From assembly GCA_030834045.1 (NCBI GenBank), contig JAURFZ010000014.1:1-15537 (forward strand): a stretch of 15,537 bases of DNA, written 5' to 3'. The position numbers and the translations under genes are program-made. The notes beneath the pieces are model-generated. The model was not told the DNA's origin. It did no database searches and saw only the letters and a list, made by a program, of their open reading frames with translations. Of this stretch, positions 7,057 to 14,256 are shown in pieces. This DNA comes from Burkholderiales bacterium (GTDB taxonomy: Bacteria > Pseudomonadota > Gammaproteobacteria > Burkholderiales > Burkholderiaceae_A). Every line of letters starts with the position of its first letter. Position 1 is the first letter of the stretch.

Positions 7057-7851
7057 TTACTGGTGACTGGTCTCGAAACTAAGCTTCGCCTGAGGTGGCG
7101 GTTCGGCCTTGTCTTTGCTGCGCGTCTTCCGACGCTTACTGGGCGCTGAGGACAGTGCAAGTTGGGCCGAGGCCAGTGCCTCGGTTGCAGCAACCTGCTC
7201 GGCGGCTCTTCGACTGGCACCAGACCCAAGCTGGGTGAGGCTTAGCTTCGGAATGCTGCACTCCACTTCAAAGACCTGATTATGGGCCGCGCCACGCGTG
7301 GCAACAACGGCGTATACGGGAAGGGGCAGGCCGTTCCCCTGTAGGAATTCCTGCAGTAAGGTTTTGGCGTCCTTACCTAAGGTTTTGGGATCAACTTGAT
7401 TCAGGATAGGACGGTAAAGACGCTCGACCACTCCATAGGCAGCCTCGTACCCTTGGTCAAGAAATACCGCCGCAATAATGGCCTCGAGTGTGTCAGCAAG
7501 AATCGATGGGCGCCTAAGGCCACCGCTTTTACGTTCGCCATCCCCCAAATGCAAGTGCCGGTGCAGGGAGAGTGTCTGTGCAATGTCGTGCAGGGCTTGC
7601 TGGCGAACAAGGTTTGAGCGCACTCGGCTCAGGTCACCCTCTGAAAACCCGTCAAGCTCTTTGTATAAAAGCGCCGCCACGGCAAGATTCAAAACGCTAT
7701 CGCCAAGATATTCCAAGCGCTCGTTATGGTGTAGACCGTAGCTGCGGTGCGTTAAGGCCAAGTTAAGCAGGCTTCGGTCTTTAAAGCTCAGGCCGAGCCG
7801 GGTCTCGAGTTCTTCCAGACCATGACCGCTCGAAGCTTGAGGTAAGGCCAT
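7057..7851 (-). CDS. rnc: Ribonuclease III
   Basis: RNase III cuts double-stranded RNA, including the 30S pre-rRNA stems and several mRNAs. The 264-residue product has the family signature NERLEYLGDSVLN (43-55), with catalytic E44, E47, D51, D120 and E123 matching the E. coli set. A double-stranded RNA-binding domain follows (about 158-228, from DAKTLLQEFLQG to AAEQVAATEAL). A 31-residue tail after it (234-264) is rich in Lys, Arg and Pro and looks disordered. The chosen ATG at 7851 is one base after the lepB stop; an upstream extension of the frame to 8040 runs through lepB and has no family similarity. With a single-base gap, any control hairpin for rnc would lie within lepB. Confidence 0.96.
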   Translation of the reverse strand: MALPQASSGHGLEELETRLGLSFKDRSLLNLALTHRSYGLHHNERLEYLGDSVLNLAVAALLYKELDGFSEGDLSRVRSNLVRQQALHDIAQTLSLHRHLHLGDGERKSGGLRRPSILADTLEAIIAAVFLDQGYEAAYGVVERLYRPILNQVDPKTLGKDAKTLLQEFLQGNGLPLPVYAVVATRGAAHNQVFEVECSIPKLSLTQLGSGASRRAAEQVAATEALASAQLALSSAPSKRRKTRSKDKAEPPPQAKLSFETSHQ

Positions 7852-7852
7852 G

Positions 7853-8653
7853 CTAGTCAATCCAGCCAAGTCGAGAGAAGTTGCCGGAGAAGACCTCGCC
7901 AAAATTAAACCAGACAAGAACCGCCTCACCAACAAGATTGGCCTCGGGTACAAAGCCCCAGAAGCGACTGTCGGCGGAGTTGTCACGGTTATCGCCCACG
8001 GCAAAGTAATGACCTTCGGGAACAAGGCATTCAAGACCACCCATTAAACGCTTGCAGTTCTCGCGAAAGGGAAAGGCCTCAAGAAGGTAAATACCGGGTC
8101 CATCCTCGTCGTTTAGTGTGCTGTAAGAATGCTCTCCAAGCTGCTCTCCGAACTGGCTTGCCACCCTTGCAGCGCCGGTATCAACAAAACTTCCCTGTGG
8201 CGTTTTAGTAACCGGTTGATCGTTCACACTGAGTCGCTTATCGATGTAGCGAATACGATCGCCCGGGAGCCCAACAACGCGTTTGATGTAATCGACCGAG
8301 TCGTCTTTAGGGTAACGAAAGACCGCTACGTCACCACGATCGGGAAGGCCCGTTGGAAAGACAAGGGTATCCACTACAGGCAGTCGAACGCCGTAGCTGT
8401 ACTTCTTAACTAAAATAAGATCGCCGATTCGCAGGGTAGGAATCATGGAGCCCGAAGGAATATTAAAGGGCTCGAATAAAAATGATCGAATAAGAAAAAC
8501 AATGGCAATCACCGGGAAGAAGCCCGCGGTGTACTCGAGAATTAAAGGCCTTGAGGCGCCCTGAGGCCTTTGCCTTGCCCATACCCAGCGGTCAGCCGAC
8601 CACAAGACACCTGTGAGAACACTTAGAACGAAAAGAAGCAGTGCGAAGTCCAT
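7853..8653 (-). CDS. lepB: Signal peptidase I (LepB)
   Basis: LepB is an inner-membrane serine protease that removes signal peptides from proteins exported by Sec and Tat. It has 266 residues, shorter than the 324 of E. coli, which is common in betaproteobacteria. The first membrane helix is near 3-18, a short cytoplasmic basic segment follows (22-35), and the second helix is near 42-58. The catalytic Ser69 lies in IPSGSMIPTL and the general base Lys124 in DYIKRVVGLPGD, followed by the conserved GDNRDNSADSRFWGFVP. The ATG is two bases after the lepA stop, a tight lepA-lepB pair as in E. coli. Exported proteins encoded in this window, RseB and MucD, would be among its substrates. Confidence 0.98.
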   Translation of the reverse strand: MDFALLLFVLSVLTGVLWSADRWVWARQRPQGASRPLILEYTAGFFPVIAIVFLIRSFLFEPFNIPSGSMIPTLRIGDLILVKKYSYGVRLPVVDTLVFPTGLPDRGDVAVFRYPKDDSVDYIKRVVGLPGDRIRYIDKRLSVNDQPVTKTPQGSFVDTGAARVASQFGEQLGEHSYSTLNDEDGPGIYLLEAFPFRENCKRLMGGLECLVPEGHYFAVGDNRDNSADSRFWGFVPEANLVGEAVLVWFNFGEVFSGNFSRLGWID

Positions 8654-8655
8654 GA

Positions 8656-10467
8656 CTAGCCGTCAACTTTCAAAATCGCCAGGAAGGCTTCCTGGGGCAC
8701 CTCCACCGTACCCACCTGCTTCATGCGTTTTTTGCCCGCCTTCTGCTTTTCAAGCAGCTTACGTTTTCTGGAAATGTCCCCGCCATAGCACTTGGCAAGA
8801 ACATTCTTACGAAGCGCCTTCACATTTTCTCGGGCGATGATATTGGCACCAATGGCGGCCTGAATTGCAACATCAAACATTTGCCTTGGAATAAGCTCGC
8901 GCAGCTTTGCAGCAAGGTCGCGCCCTTTGAATTGGGAGTTTGCCCGGTGCACGATGACAGAAAGCGTATCGACCCGGTCCCCATTTATAAGAATATCCAT
9001 CTTCACGACATCAGAGTCGCGATACTCCTTAAAGTCATAGTCCATAGAGGCATAACCTCTGGAGGTTGATTTCAGCTTGTCAAAAAAATCAAGAACAATT
9101 TCGTTCATTGGAATTTCGTAGACCAGACTTACCTGACGGCCGGCATAGGTCATACCCATTTGGTGGCCTCGTTTGCTGGTGCATAGCGTAATAACCGAGC
9201 CAAGATACTCCTGCGGTACAAAAACCGTAACGGTCATAACCGGCTCGCGAATCGAGGCAATTTTTGAGGCCTCAGGCATTTTTGAGGGGTTATCCACCTC
9301 AACAAGGCTGCCGTCATTAAGCAGTACCTGATAGACCACTGTCGGCGCGGTTGTAATGAGATCTATTTTGTACTCGCGCTCAAGCCGCTCTTGCACGATG
9401 TCCATATGCAGAAGGCCCAAGAAGCCGCAACGGAATCCGAAGCCAAGGGCCTGCGAGACCTCGGGCTCAAATTGAAGCGATGAGTCGTTAAGCTTCAACT
9501 TTTCAAGCGCATCGCGCATCATGTCGTAGTCGCTTGATTCCACCGGGTAGAGCCCTGCAAAGACCTGAGGCTTGACTTCCTTAAAACCAGGAAGGGCCTT
9601 GTCTGCAGGCCGCGTTGCAAGCGTAAGTGTGTCGCCGACTTTGGCTGCTTTGAGTTCTTTCATGCCAGTAATAACAAAGCCCACTTCCCCCGCCGAGAGG
9701 CATTCTCTCGCTAAGGCCTTAGGGGTAAAGACACCGAGCTCTTCAACGACATGGGAGCTAGCAGTGGCCATAAGCAGCACCTTGTCGCGCCTTTTTAAGC
9801 TGCCATTCATTACACGAACCAGCATCACGACGCCAACGTAGTTGTCAAACCATGAATCGATAATCAGCGCCTGAAGAGGCGAGTCGACCTTGCCCTTCGG
9901 GGGCGGGACGCGTCTGACAATGAGCTCAAGAATATCTTCAACGCCCTCACCCGTTTTGGCGCTTGCCCTTATAGCGTCGGAAGCCTCTATGCCAATGACA
10001 TCTTCAATTTCCTGAATGGCCTGCTCGGGGTTGGCTGCGGGGAGATCAATTTTGTTTAATACCGGGCAGACCTCAACGCCAAGCTCAATCGCGGTGTAGC
10101 AGTTGGCAACGGTCTGCGCCTCAACACCCTGAGAGGCGTCAACAACCAATAAAGCCCCCTCGCAGGCTGACAGCGAGCGGCTTACCTCGTACGAGAAATC
10201 GACATGGCCTGGTGTGTCAATGAGGTTGAGTTGATAGACCTGGCCGTCACGTGCCTTGTAGTGGAGAGCAACGGTCTGCGCCTTAATGGTGATACCGCGC
10301 TCGCGTTCGAGGTCCATCGAATCGAGCACCTGGTTCTCCATCTCACGATCGGACAGGCCTCCGCAGAATTGAATCATTCGGTCTGCAAGCGTGCTCTTTC
10401 CGTGATCGATGTGGGCAATAATTGAGAAGTTACGAATGTTTTGCAAATTGTTCGCCAAGGCATTCAA
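8656..10467 (-). CDS. lepA: Translation elongation factor 4 (LepA)
   Basis: LepA is a ribosome-dependent GTPase, related to EF-G, with a role in translation under stress and in initiation or ribosome assembly. The 603 residues include G1 AHIDHGKST (18-26), RGIT (57-60), DTPGH (84-88) and NKID (138-141), then the EF-G-like domains and the LepA-specific C-terminal domain with its basic end (KRKLLEKQKAGKKRMKQVG). The likely start is a TTG at 10467 whose last two bases overlap the mucD stop (TTGA); the ATG at 10463 is out of frame. In-frame TTG codons at 10458 and 10446 are alternatives and would bring the N-terminus closer to the usual short form before NIRNFSIIAH. No clear Shine-Dalgarno sequence precedes any of them, so coupling to mucD translation is inferred. 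Confidence 0.96.
   Translation of the reverse strand: MNALANNLQNIRNFSIIAHIDHGKSTLADRMIQFCGGLSDREMENQVLDSMDLERERGITIKAQTVALHYKARDGQVYQLNLIDTPGHVDFSYEVSRSLSACEGALLVVDASQGVEAQTVANCYTAIELGVEVCPVLNKIDLPAANPEQAIQEIEDVIGIEASDAIRASAKTGEGVEDILELIVRRVPPPKGKVDSPLQALIIDSWFDNYVGVVMLVRVMNGSLKRRDKVLLMATASSHVVEELGVFTPKALARECLSAGEVGFVITGMKELKAAKVGDTLTLATRPADKALPGFKEVKPQVFAGLYPVESSDYDMMRDALEKLKLNDSSLQFEPEVSQALGFGFRCGFLGLLHMDIVQERLEREYKIDLITTAPTVVYQVLLNDGSLVEVDNPSKMPEASKIASIREPVMTVTVFVPQEYLGSVITLCTSKRGHQMGMTYAGRQVSLVYEIPMNEIVLDFFDKLKSTSRGYASMDYDFKEYRDSDVVKMDILINGDRVDTLSVIVHRANSQFKGRDLAAKLRELIPRQMFDVAIQAAIGANIIARENVKALRKNVLAKCYGGDISRKRKLLEKQKAGKKRMKQVGTVEVPQEAFLAILKVDG
10464..10467 (-). promoter_or_regulatory. 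TTGA stop/start overlap of mucD and lepA
   Basis: The mucD stop TGA and a TTG start of lepA share two bases, the TTG version of the ATGA overlaps seen four other times in the window. It suggests re-initiation of the terminating ribosome, at lower efficiency than at an ATG. The exact lepA start remains uncertain. Confidence 0.5.
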
Positions 10468-11984
10468 GGTCGTACTGGAATAAACAAGACCCCATCGCCC
10501 CTTCGAACCAAAAACACCACCGGCTTGCTCTTGTCGAGTTTCTCAAGGTAGGCAACCAAACGTTTGGCGGACTCCGCCTGGGTATTGTTTACTGAAAGAA
10601 TTATGTCACCCTGACGCATACCCGACCGCTCAGAGGGTCCGGAAGCCTTTAAAACGCCAACACCCGCCTTTAAGTTCAGCCTTTTCCTGTCTTTGTCTGA
10701 CAAATCGGCTAACCCAAGCCCAAGCCAGTTATTTATGGCAGCCGGCTCCGGAGCAGCAGGAGCAGCGGCCTGAACCTGAGGCTCAGGCTGAAGCTCAACA
10801 ACACTCACCTTAAGCCGTAGCTTTTCCCCCCGCCGCCAGACCTCAATTGACTCGGTGCGCCCGGGCTGGGTTTTTCCGACCAAACGTGGAAGATCGGACA
10901 TGCGAGCAACCTTGTTGCCTGCAAAGCTTAAAACAATATCGCCCGGCTCAATGCCAGCCTTGCGTGCAGGGCCCTCGGGGTCCACATTACGCACAAGCGC
11001 ACCCGAGGCGGGTTTTAAGCCGAGGGCCTCAGCGACCTCGCGCGTTACCTCGCCAATAGCCACACCAATTCGACCTCGCACGACACGTCCCGAGGCCTTG
11101 AGTTGCTGGGCTACGCTGTTGGCCTCGTCGATGGGAATGGCAAAAGAAATTCCCATGAACCCACCCGTACGGCTGTAGATCTGAGAATTGATACCCACAA
11201 CTTCACCATCAAGATTGAGAAGCGGGCCCCCGGAATTGCCTGGGTTCACGGCAACATCGGTCTGAATAAAGGGCAGGTAGTCGCCCGTATCACGCCCCTT
11301 GGCGCTCACAATTCCAGCCGTTACAGTATTTTCAAGCCCAAAAGGTGAGCCAATGGCCACAACCCAGGCACCCACTTTAAGTTTAGATGGGTCCCCTAGA
11401 GGCAGTGCAGGAAGATTTTTCGACTCGACCTTAAGCAGGGCAACATCGGTACGCTGATCGGACCCCACGATCTTAGCCTTAAATTCCCGACCATCGGTCA
11501 TCGAGACAAAGACCTCGTCTGCGCCCTCGACAACATGATGGTTCGAGAGAATATAGCCGTCACTAGAAATAATAAACCCGCTGCCGACCCCACGAGGAAC
11601 CGACGGTGAGTCCTCCTCGGACTGACCTGGTTGACCCGGCTGGCCCGGTTGGCCTGGTCGACCCGGAGGACTCTGCTGCGGTGCGCCAGGATGCCCAGGC
11701 GGAAAGAAACGACGGAAAAAGTCGTAAAACGGGTCGTTTTCGTCAAGACCAGGAGGCATTCCAGGAAAACCACCCTGTGCCCGACTTGCTTTTTGCAGCG
11801 TACGAACTCCAACCACCGCAGGCCCTGCCCGCTCAACAAGTCCGGTGAAATCGGGTAGCCCGCGTACCAGTGCGCTGCCAGTATTGGCGGATGAGGCAAC
11901 CGCAGGCAGTGCATGAGCCATTAGGCCTGCGCAGAAAAGGCCGGCTAACAATAGCGAATGTGTCGGGGTCAAAAACCGTTTCAT
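10464..11984 (-). CDS. mucD: Periplasmic serine protease/chaperone of the DegP/HtrA family (MucD)
   Basis: This is a periplasmic protease and chaperone for misfolded envelope proteins. A signal peptide (KR start, hydrophobic 11-26, cleavage probably after AVA at 30) directs export. The trypsin-like domain has the triad H150 (NHHVV), D180 (TDVALL) and S251 (GNSGGP), followed by two PDZ domains (about 290-390 and 415-503) joined by an Ala/Pro-rich linker. In the loop before the protease core, residues about 95-125 are rich in Pro, Gly and Gln and encoded by 9-base repeats. Two PDZ domains and no membrane anchor argue against DegS. The position after rpoE-rseA-rseB corresponds to mucD of Pseudomonas, which suggests a role in controlling the sigma-E response. 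The ATG is 17 bases after rseB, with AAGAAGGG ten bases upstream. Confidence 0.95.
   Translation of the reverse strand: MKRFLTPTHSLLLAGLFCAGLMAHALPAVASSANTGSALVRGLPDFTGLVERAGPAVVGVRTLQKASRAQGGFPGMPPGLDENDPFYDFFRRFFPPGHPGAPQQSPPGRPGQPGQPGQPGQSEEDSPSVPRGVGSGFIISSDGYILSNHHVVEGADEVFVSMTDGREFKAKIVGSDQRTDVALLKVESKNLPALPLGDPSKLKVGAWVVAIGSPFGLENTVTAGIVSAKGRDTGDYLPFIQTDVAVNPGNSGGPLLNLDGEVVGINSQIYSRTGGFMGISFAIPIDEANSVAQQLKASGRVVRGRIGVAIGEVTREVAEALGLKPASGALVRNVDPEGPARKAGIEPGDIVLSFAGNKVARMSDLPRLVGKTQPGRTESIEVWRRGEKLRLKVSVVELQPEPQVQAAAPAAPEPAAINNWLGLGLADLSDKDRKRLNLKAGVGVLKASGPSERSGMRQGDIILSVNNTQAESAKRLVAYLEKLDKSKPVVFLVRRGDGVLFIPVRP
11622..11666 (-). repeat. Five degenerate 9-base tandem units coding for a Pro-Gly-Gln tract in MucD
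   Basis: Five consecutive three-codon units (11622-11630, 11631-11639, 11640-11648, 11649-11657, 11658-11666 on the plus strand) encode, on the minus strand, Pro-Gly-Arg followed by four Pro-Gly-Gln. Codons differ between copies (CCG/CCA, GGC/GGT, CAA/CAG), so the tract is not a fresh duplication. Copy-number changes would keep the reading frame. Confidence 0.8.
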
Positions 11985-12001
11985 ATGGAAGCAGCCCTTC
12001 T

Positions 12002-13069
12002 TTATTGTTGAGGAAGAGGAAGTGTGGCGAGCAGGCTTTTTGCCGTGTCGATGGGCACTTCACCTAAGGCAGTTAAATGGTAACCCGACTTTGAACCGAT
12101 GATCATGGCTGTTGCGCCTTTGAGGTCGCTGGACTCTGCAGAGCCAGCCTGTCCATTGAGCTTTGGATCGTAAATGAAGAAGACAGAAACCAGCGCGATT
12201 CCGTCGGTAAAGAGCCACTGGGTATGGGGCAAGGAGGAAGAAGGCTCTTTCACCTTGGCTGCCGCTAACGGATGAAAGCCCATGGAGCCTGCATAGGCCT
12301 TGAGCATCTGAGGCATAGGCTCACGGTGAATGGAGGCTTTGACCCGCCGCCAAGACCGCAGGTCTTTAAAGGGCGCCTCTAGGCCAGCGAGCTGGGGTGA
12401 GGATCCAAGATTAAGGTCAGAAAACGAGTGCTCTTCAAGCACTGCGCCATTGGCATCGAGAGTCTGGGTCTTAAGCATGAGGCCCGAGGCCTGATCGAAC
12501 CAACAATGCACCCCCCAACGCGAAGGGTTACGCGGAACAAACTCGATCCGGTCTGTCATTCGCCCGGCCACGCGTTTTCCCATAGCAAGCCGAATTTGAT
12601 AGTGCTCGGTGACACGGGCAAAGTCGTAGACAGGGGGGTGTGGAAAATCGAGACGAACGGAGGCACCCGGATAAACGCGAAGCTGCTTTTGGTCAGGAAG
12701 ATAGGCACGCACCTCGGAACTAAGCCTCACGGTGCGCCGGGCAGGTCCATCAAGTGCATCAATAACAGTCACCCTCCCCTCGGGAGACATGCCACGCATG
12801 ACCTTTGCCGAATAAAGGCCTTTCGCATGCTGATGAACATAGGTTCCTGAGAAGTCCAGCTGCGAGGCCGAGTCAGCTGCCCGTTGAACCATGACTTTGG
12901 CCCTTGCCTGGAGTTGTTGTACGGTCTCTGCCGAGGTAACAGACTCGCTAGCAGAGACCGCGCCTGCCTGAGCAATAACCAGTGAGAGAAAGACAAACCT
13001 CAGCAAGACCCATCGCCCTAGCTCTTCGCAAGCCACAGCAAAGGCCGGGAACAGCAAGGCCTTGGTCAT
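12002..13069 (-). CDS. rseB: Sigma-E regulatory periplasmic protein RseB (MucB family)
   Basis: RseB binds the periplasmic part of RseA and shields it from DegS cleavage; it is thought to release RseA on sensing off-pathway lipopolysaccharide or lipoproteins. The 355-residue product has a signal peptide ending near VSA (38-40), a lipid-binding-like N-terminal MucB/RseB domain (about 45-215, including FSGTYVHQHA and RIEFVPRNPSRWG) and a smaller C-terminal domain (about 235-350, with HTQWLFTDGIALVSVFF). The ATG overlaps the rseA stop as ATGA, but gives an unusually long N-terminal region with two Glu. A TTG at 13006 preceded by AGGG would give a more compact signal peptide starting MLRFVFLSL, and is a real alternative. 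No rseC or mucC follows; mucD comes 17 bases later. Confidence 0.93.
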   Translation of the reverse strand: MTKALLFPAFAVACEELGRWVLLRFVFLSLVIAQAGAVSASESVTSAETVQQLQARAKVMVQRAADSASQLDFSGTYVHQHAKGLYSAKVMRGMSPEGRVTVIDALDGPARRTVRLSSEVRAYLPDQKQLRVYPGASVRLDFPHPPVYDFARVTEHYQIRLAMGKRVAGRMTDRIEFVPRNPSRWGVHCWFDQASGLMLKTQTLDANGAVLEEHSFSDLNLGSSPQLAGLEAPFKDLRSWRRVKASIHREPMPQMLKAYAGSMGFHPLAAAKVKEPSSSLPHTQWLFTDGIALVSVFFIYDPKLNGQAGSAESSDLKGATAMIIGSKSGYHLTALGEVPIDTAKSLLATLPLPQQ

Positions 13070-13620
13070 TGCTCGTCCATGCGCATTCGAACAATCATTG
13101 GTCCGTGGGCCTCGACCATTGCACGCATTTGCGGCGAACCATCGAAGGACCCAATGATGGGATTACCCGAGGTCTGACTAGGTGAACTGGAGACCGCTAC
13201 CAAGGAGGAGCCAGACCCCTGCCCGTCAATACCAACCGTCCAGACAACCGAGGCAACAAAACCAAAGGCTGCAAGGCCTGCGGCAAAACGCCAGGCGGTA
13301 CCTAGGCCTCGGCGCTCGGGCCGCACCCCTCCAGGGGCAGGACCCGCCCCGACGTTGGCAAGGCGATGATGCTGAGGCATGAAATGAGGTTCTTGCTCGA
13401 GCTGCTTCGTAATGCGCGCTTGCAAAGACTCCGAATGGCCGGTGGTGGTAACGCCCGACATGGATTCGGAGATGACCCAATAACTAAGCGCCGTTGACCG
13501 AAGCTCGGGATCTGCCTTAAGGCGAGCCAAGAGTTCAGAGGCCTGCGATGCTGGAAGCCCCTGGTCGAGGTATTCGGATAGAACTTCCTTGATGTCTTGA
13601 TCTTGCATACCGATTCCCAT
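13066..13620 (-). CDS. rseA: Anti-sigma-E factor RseA
   Basis: RseA is a single-pass inner-membrane protein whose cytoplasmic part holds sigma-E inactive until stepwise proteolysis releases it. The N-terminal domain (about 5-75) resembles the RseA N-terminal family: EVLSEYLDQGLP, then LRSTALSYWVISESM with the conserved Trp48. One membrane segment lies near 108-130, and a short periplasmic tail of about 54 residues follows. There is no cysteine in the protein, so it is not a zinc-binding redox-type anti-sigma factor. Identification rests on this layout and on its place between rpoE and rseB, since sequence conservation is low. The ATG at 13620 has a poor ribosome-binding site; a second ATG at 13608 (MQDQDIKEVL) has GGGA before it and may be the real start. 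The stop overlaps rseB as ATGA. Confidence 0.92.
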   Translation of the reverse strand: MGIGMQDQDIKEVLSEYLDQGLPASQASELLARLKADPELRSTALSYWVISESMSGVTTTGHSESLQARITKQLEQEPHFMPQHHRLANVGAGPAPGGVRPERRGLGTAWRFAAGLAAFGFVASVVWTVGIDGQGSGSSLVAVSSSPSQTSGNPIIGSFDGSPQMRAMVEAHGPMIVRMRMDEQ

Positions 13621-13632
13621 TTTGCCAAATCT

Positions 13633-14238
13633 TTACCAACGCCGATCGGGAGAGACATTAAGCAATGGTTTAAGCTCAGCCGCCACGGCCTCTCGAGCCC
13701 TGAAGATGCGCGACCGAACGGTGCCGACGGGGCAGTTCATAGCCTCTGCAATTTCTTCGTAACTCAAACCATCAATCTCCCGCAAACTGAGCGCGGTCTG
13801 TAATTCCTCGGGCAGTGCTGACACGGCGCGATTCACTGTCTCAGCGATCTGCCGACTCATAAGCTCCGCCTCAGGCGTATTGTTGTCTACTGTGACAACC
13901 GGAACGTCAAAAGATTCCTCTTCGCCTTCATTGGAAGCCAATTCCGAGAAGGAAATAGGCCTTTTACCCCGACTAACTAAGTGGTTTTTAGCGGTATTGA
14001 CGGCGATTCGGTAGAGCCAGGTGTAGAAGGCACTGTCGCCTCGAAACTGCGGCAGGGCCCGGTAGGCCTTTATAAAGGCGTCCTGTACAACATCATCGGC
14101 CTCATCCGAGTTACTGACCAGACGTCGAACAAGACGGCCGACCTTCCGCTGGTACTTCAAGACAAGCAGGTTAAAGGCTTCCTTGTCCCCGTTTTTTACA
14201 CGCTGGACAAGGTCAAGGTCAGAAGGGATCTCGGCCAC
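13633..14238 (-). CDS. rpoE: RNA polymerase sigma-E factor (RpoE/AlgU type)
   Basis: This extracytoplasmic-function sigma factor directs RNA polymerase to envelope-stress genes. The 201 residues are very close to the E. coli protein. Region 2 (about 20-92) contains DDVVQDAFIKAYRAL and FRGDSAFYTWLYRIAVNTAKN, which melt and contact the -10 element; region 4 (about 135-187) contains LREIDGLSYEEIAEAMNCPVGTVRSRIFRAREA, the helix-turn-helix for the -35 element. The linker between them (93-130) is acidic and longer than needed. The start is a GTG 18 bases after fabF, with AAGG nine bases upstream. rseA and rseB follow directly, so the sigma factor is made together with its inhibitors. With so little room in front, any own promoter must lie inside fabF. 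Confidence 0.98.
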   Translation of the reverse strand: MAEIPSDLDLVQRVKNGDKEAFNLLVLKYQRKVGRLVRRLVSNSDEADDVVQDAFIKAYRALPQFRGDSAFYTWLYRIAVNTAKNHLVSRGKRPISFSELASNEGEEESFDVPVVTVDNNTPEAELMSRQIAETVNRAVSALPEELQTALSLREIDGLSYEEIAEAMNCPVGTVRSRIFRAREAVAAELKPLLNVSPDRRW

Positions 14239-14247
14239 CGGGCGCTA

Positions 14248-14251
14248 CCTT
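14248..14251 (-). promoter_or_regulatory. Ribosome-binding site supporting the GTG start of rpoE
   Basis: Minus-strand AAGG (continuing as AAGGTAG) lies nine bases before the GTG at 14238-14236. The resulting N-terminus (MAEIPSDLDLVQRV) aligns with that of E. coli RpoE, which supports the GTG. Confidence 0.55.
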
Positions 14252-14256
14252 GGCAC

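Noticed and set aside
7053..7229. N-terminal extension of Era by 59 residues
   Set aside because: The extension overlaps the rnc dsRBD and tail in another frame and has no Era similarity; the ATG at 7052 gives the standard Era N-terminus and length.
7852..8040. N-terminal extension of RNase III by 63 residues
   Set aside because: It overlaps lepB in another frame and is unlike RNase III; the ATG at 7851 right after the lepB stop gives a normal protein.
10461..10463. ATG as the start of lepA
   Set aside because: It is out of frame with the conserved LepA sequence.
10464..11984. The protease as DegS
   Set aside because: It has a cleavable signal peptide and two PDZ domains, whereas DegS has a membrane anchor and one PDZ domain.
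12428..12850. A 140-codon plus-strand open frame inside rseB
   Set aside because: Opposite strand of a confident gene, no motif, no ribosome-binding site that stands out.
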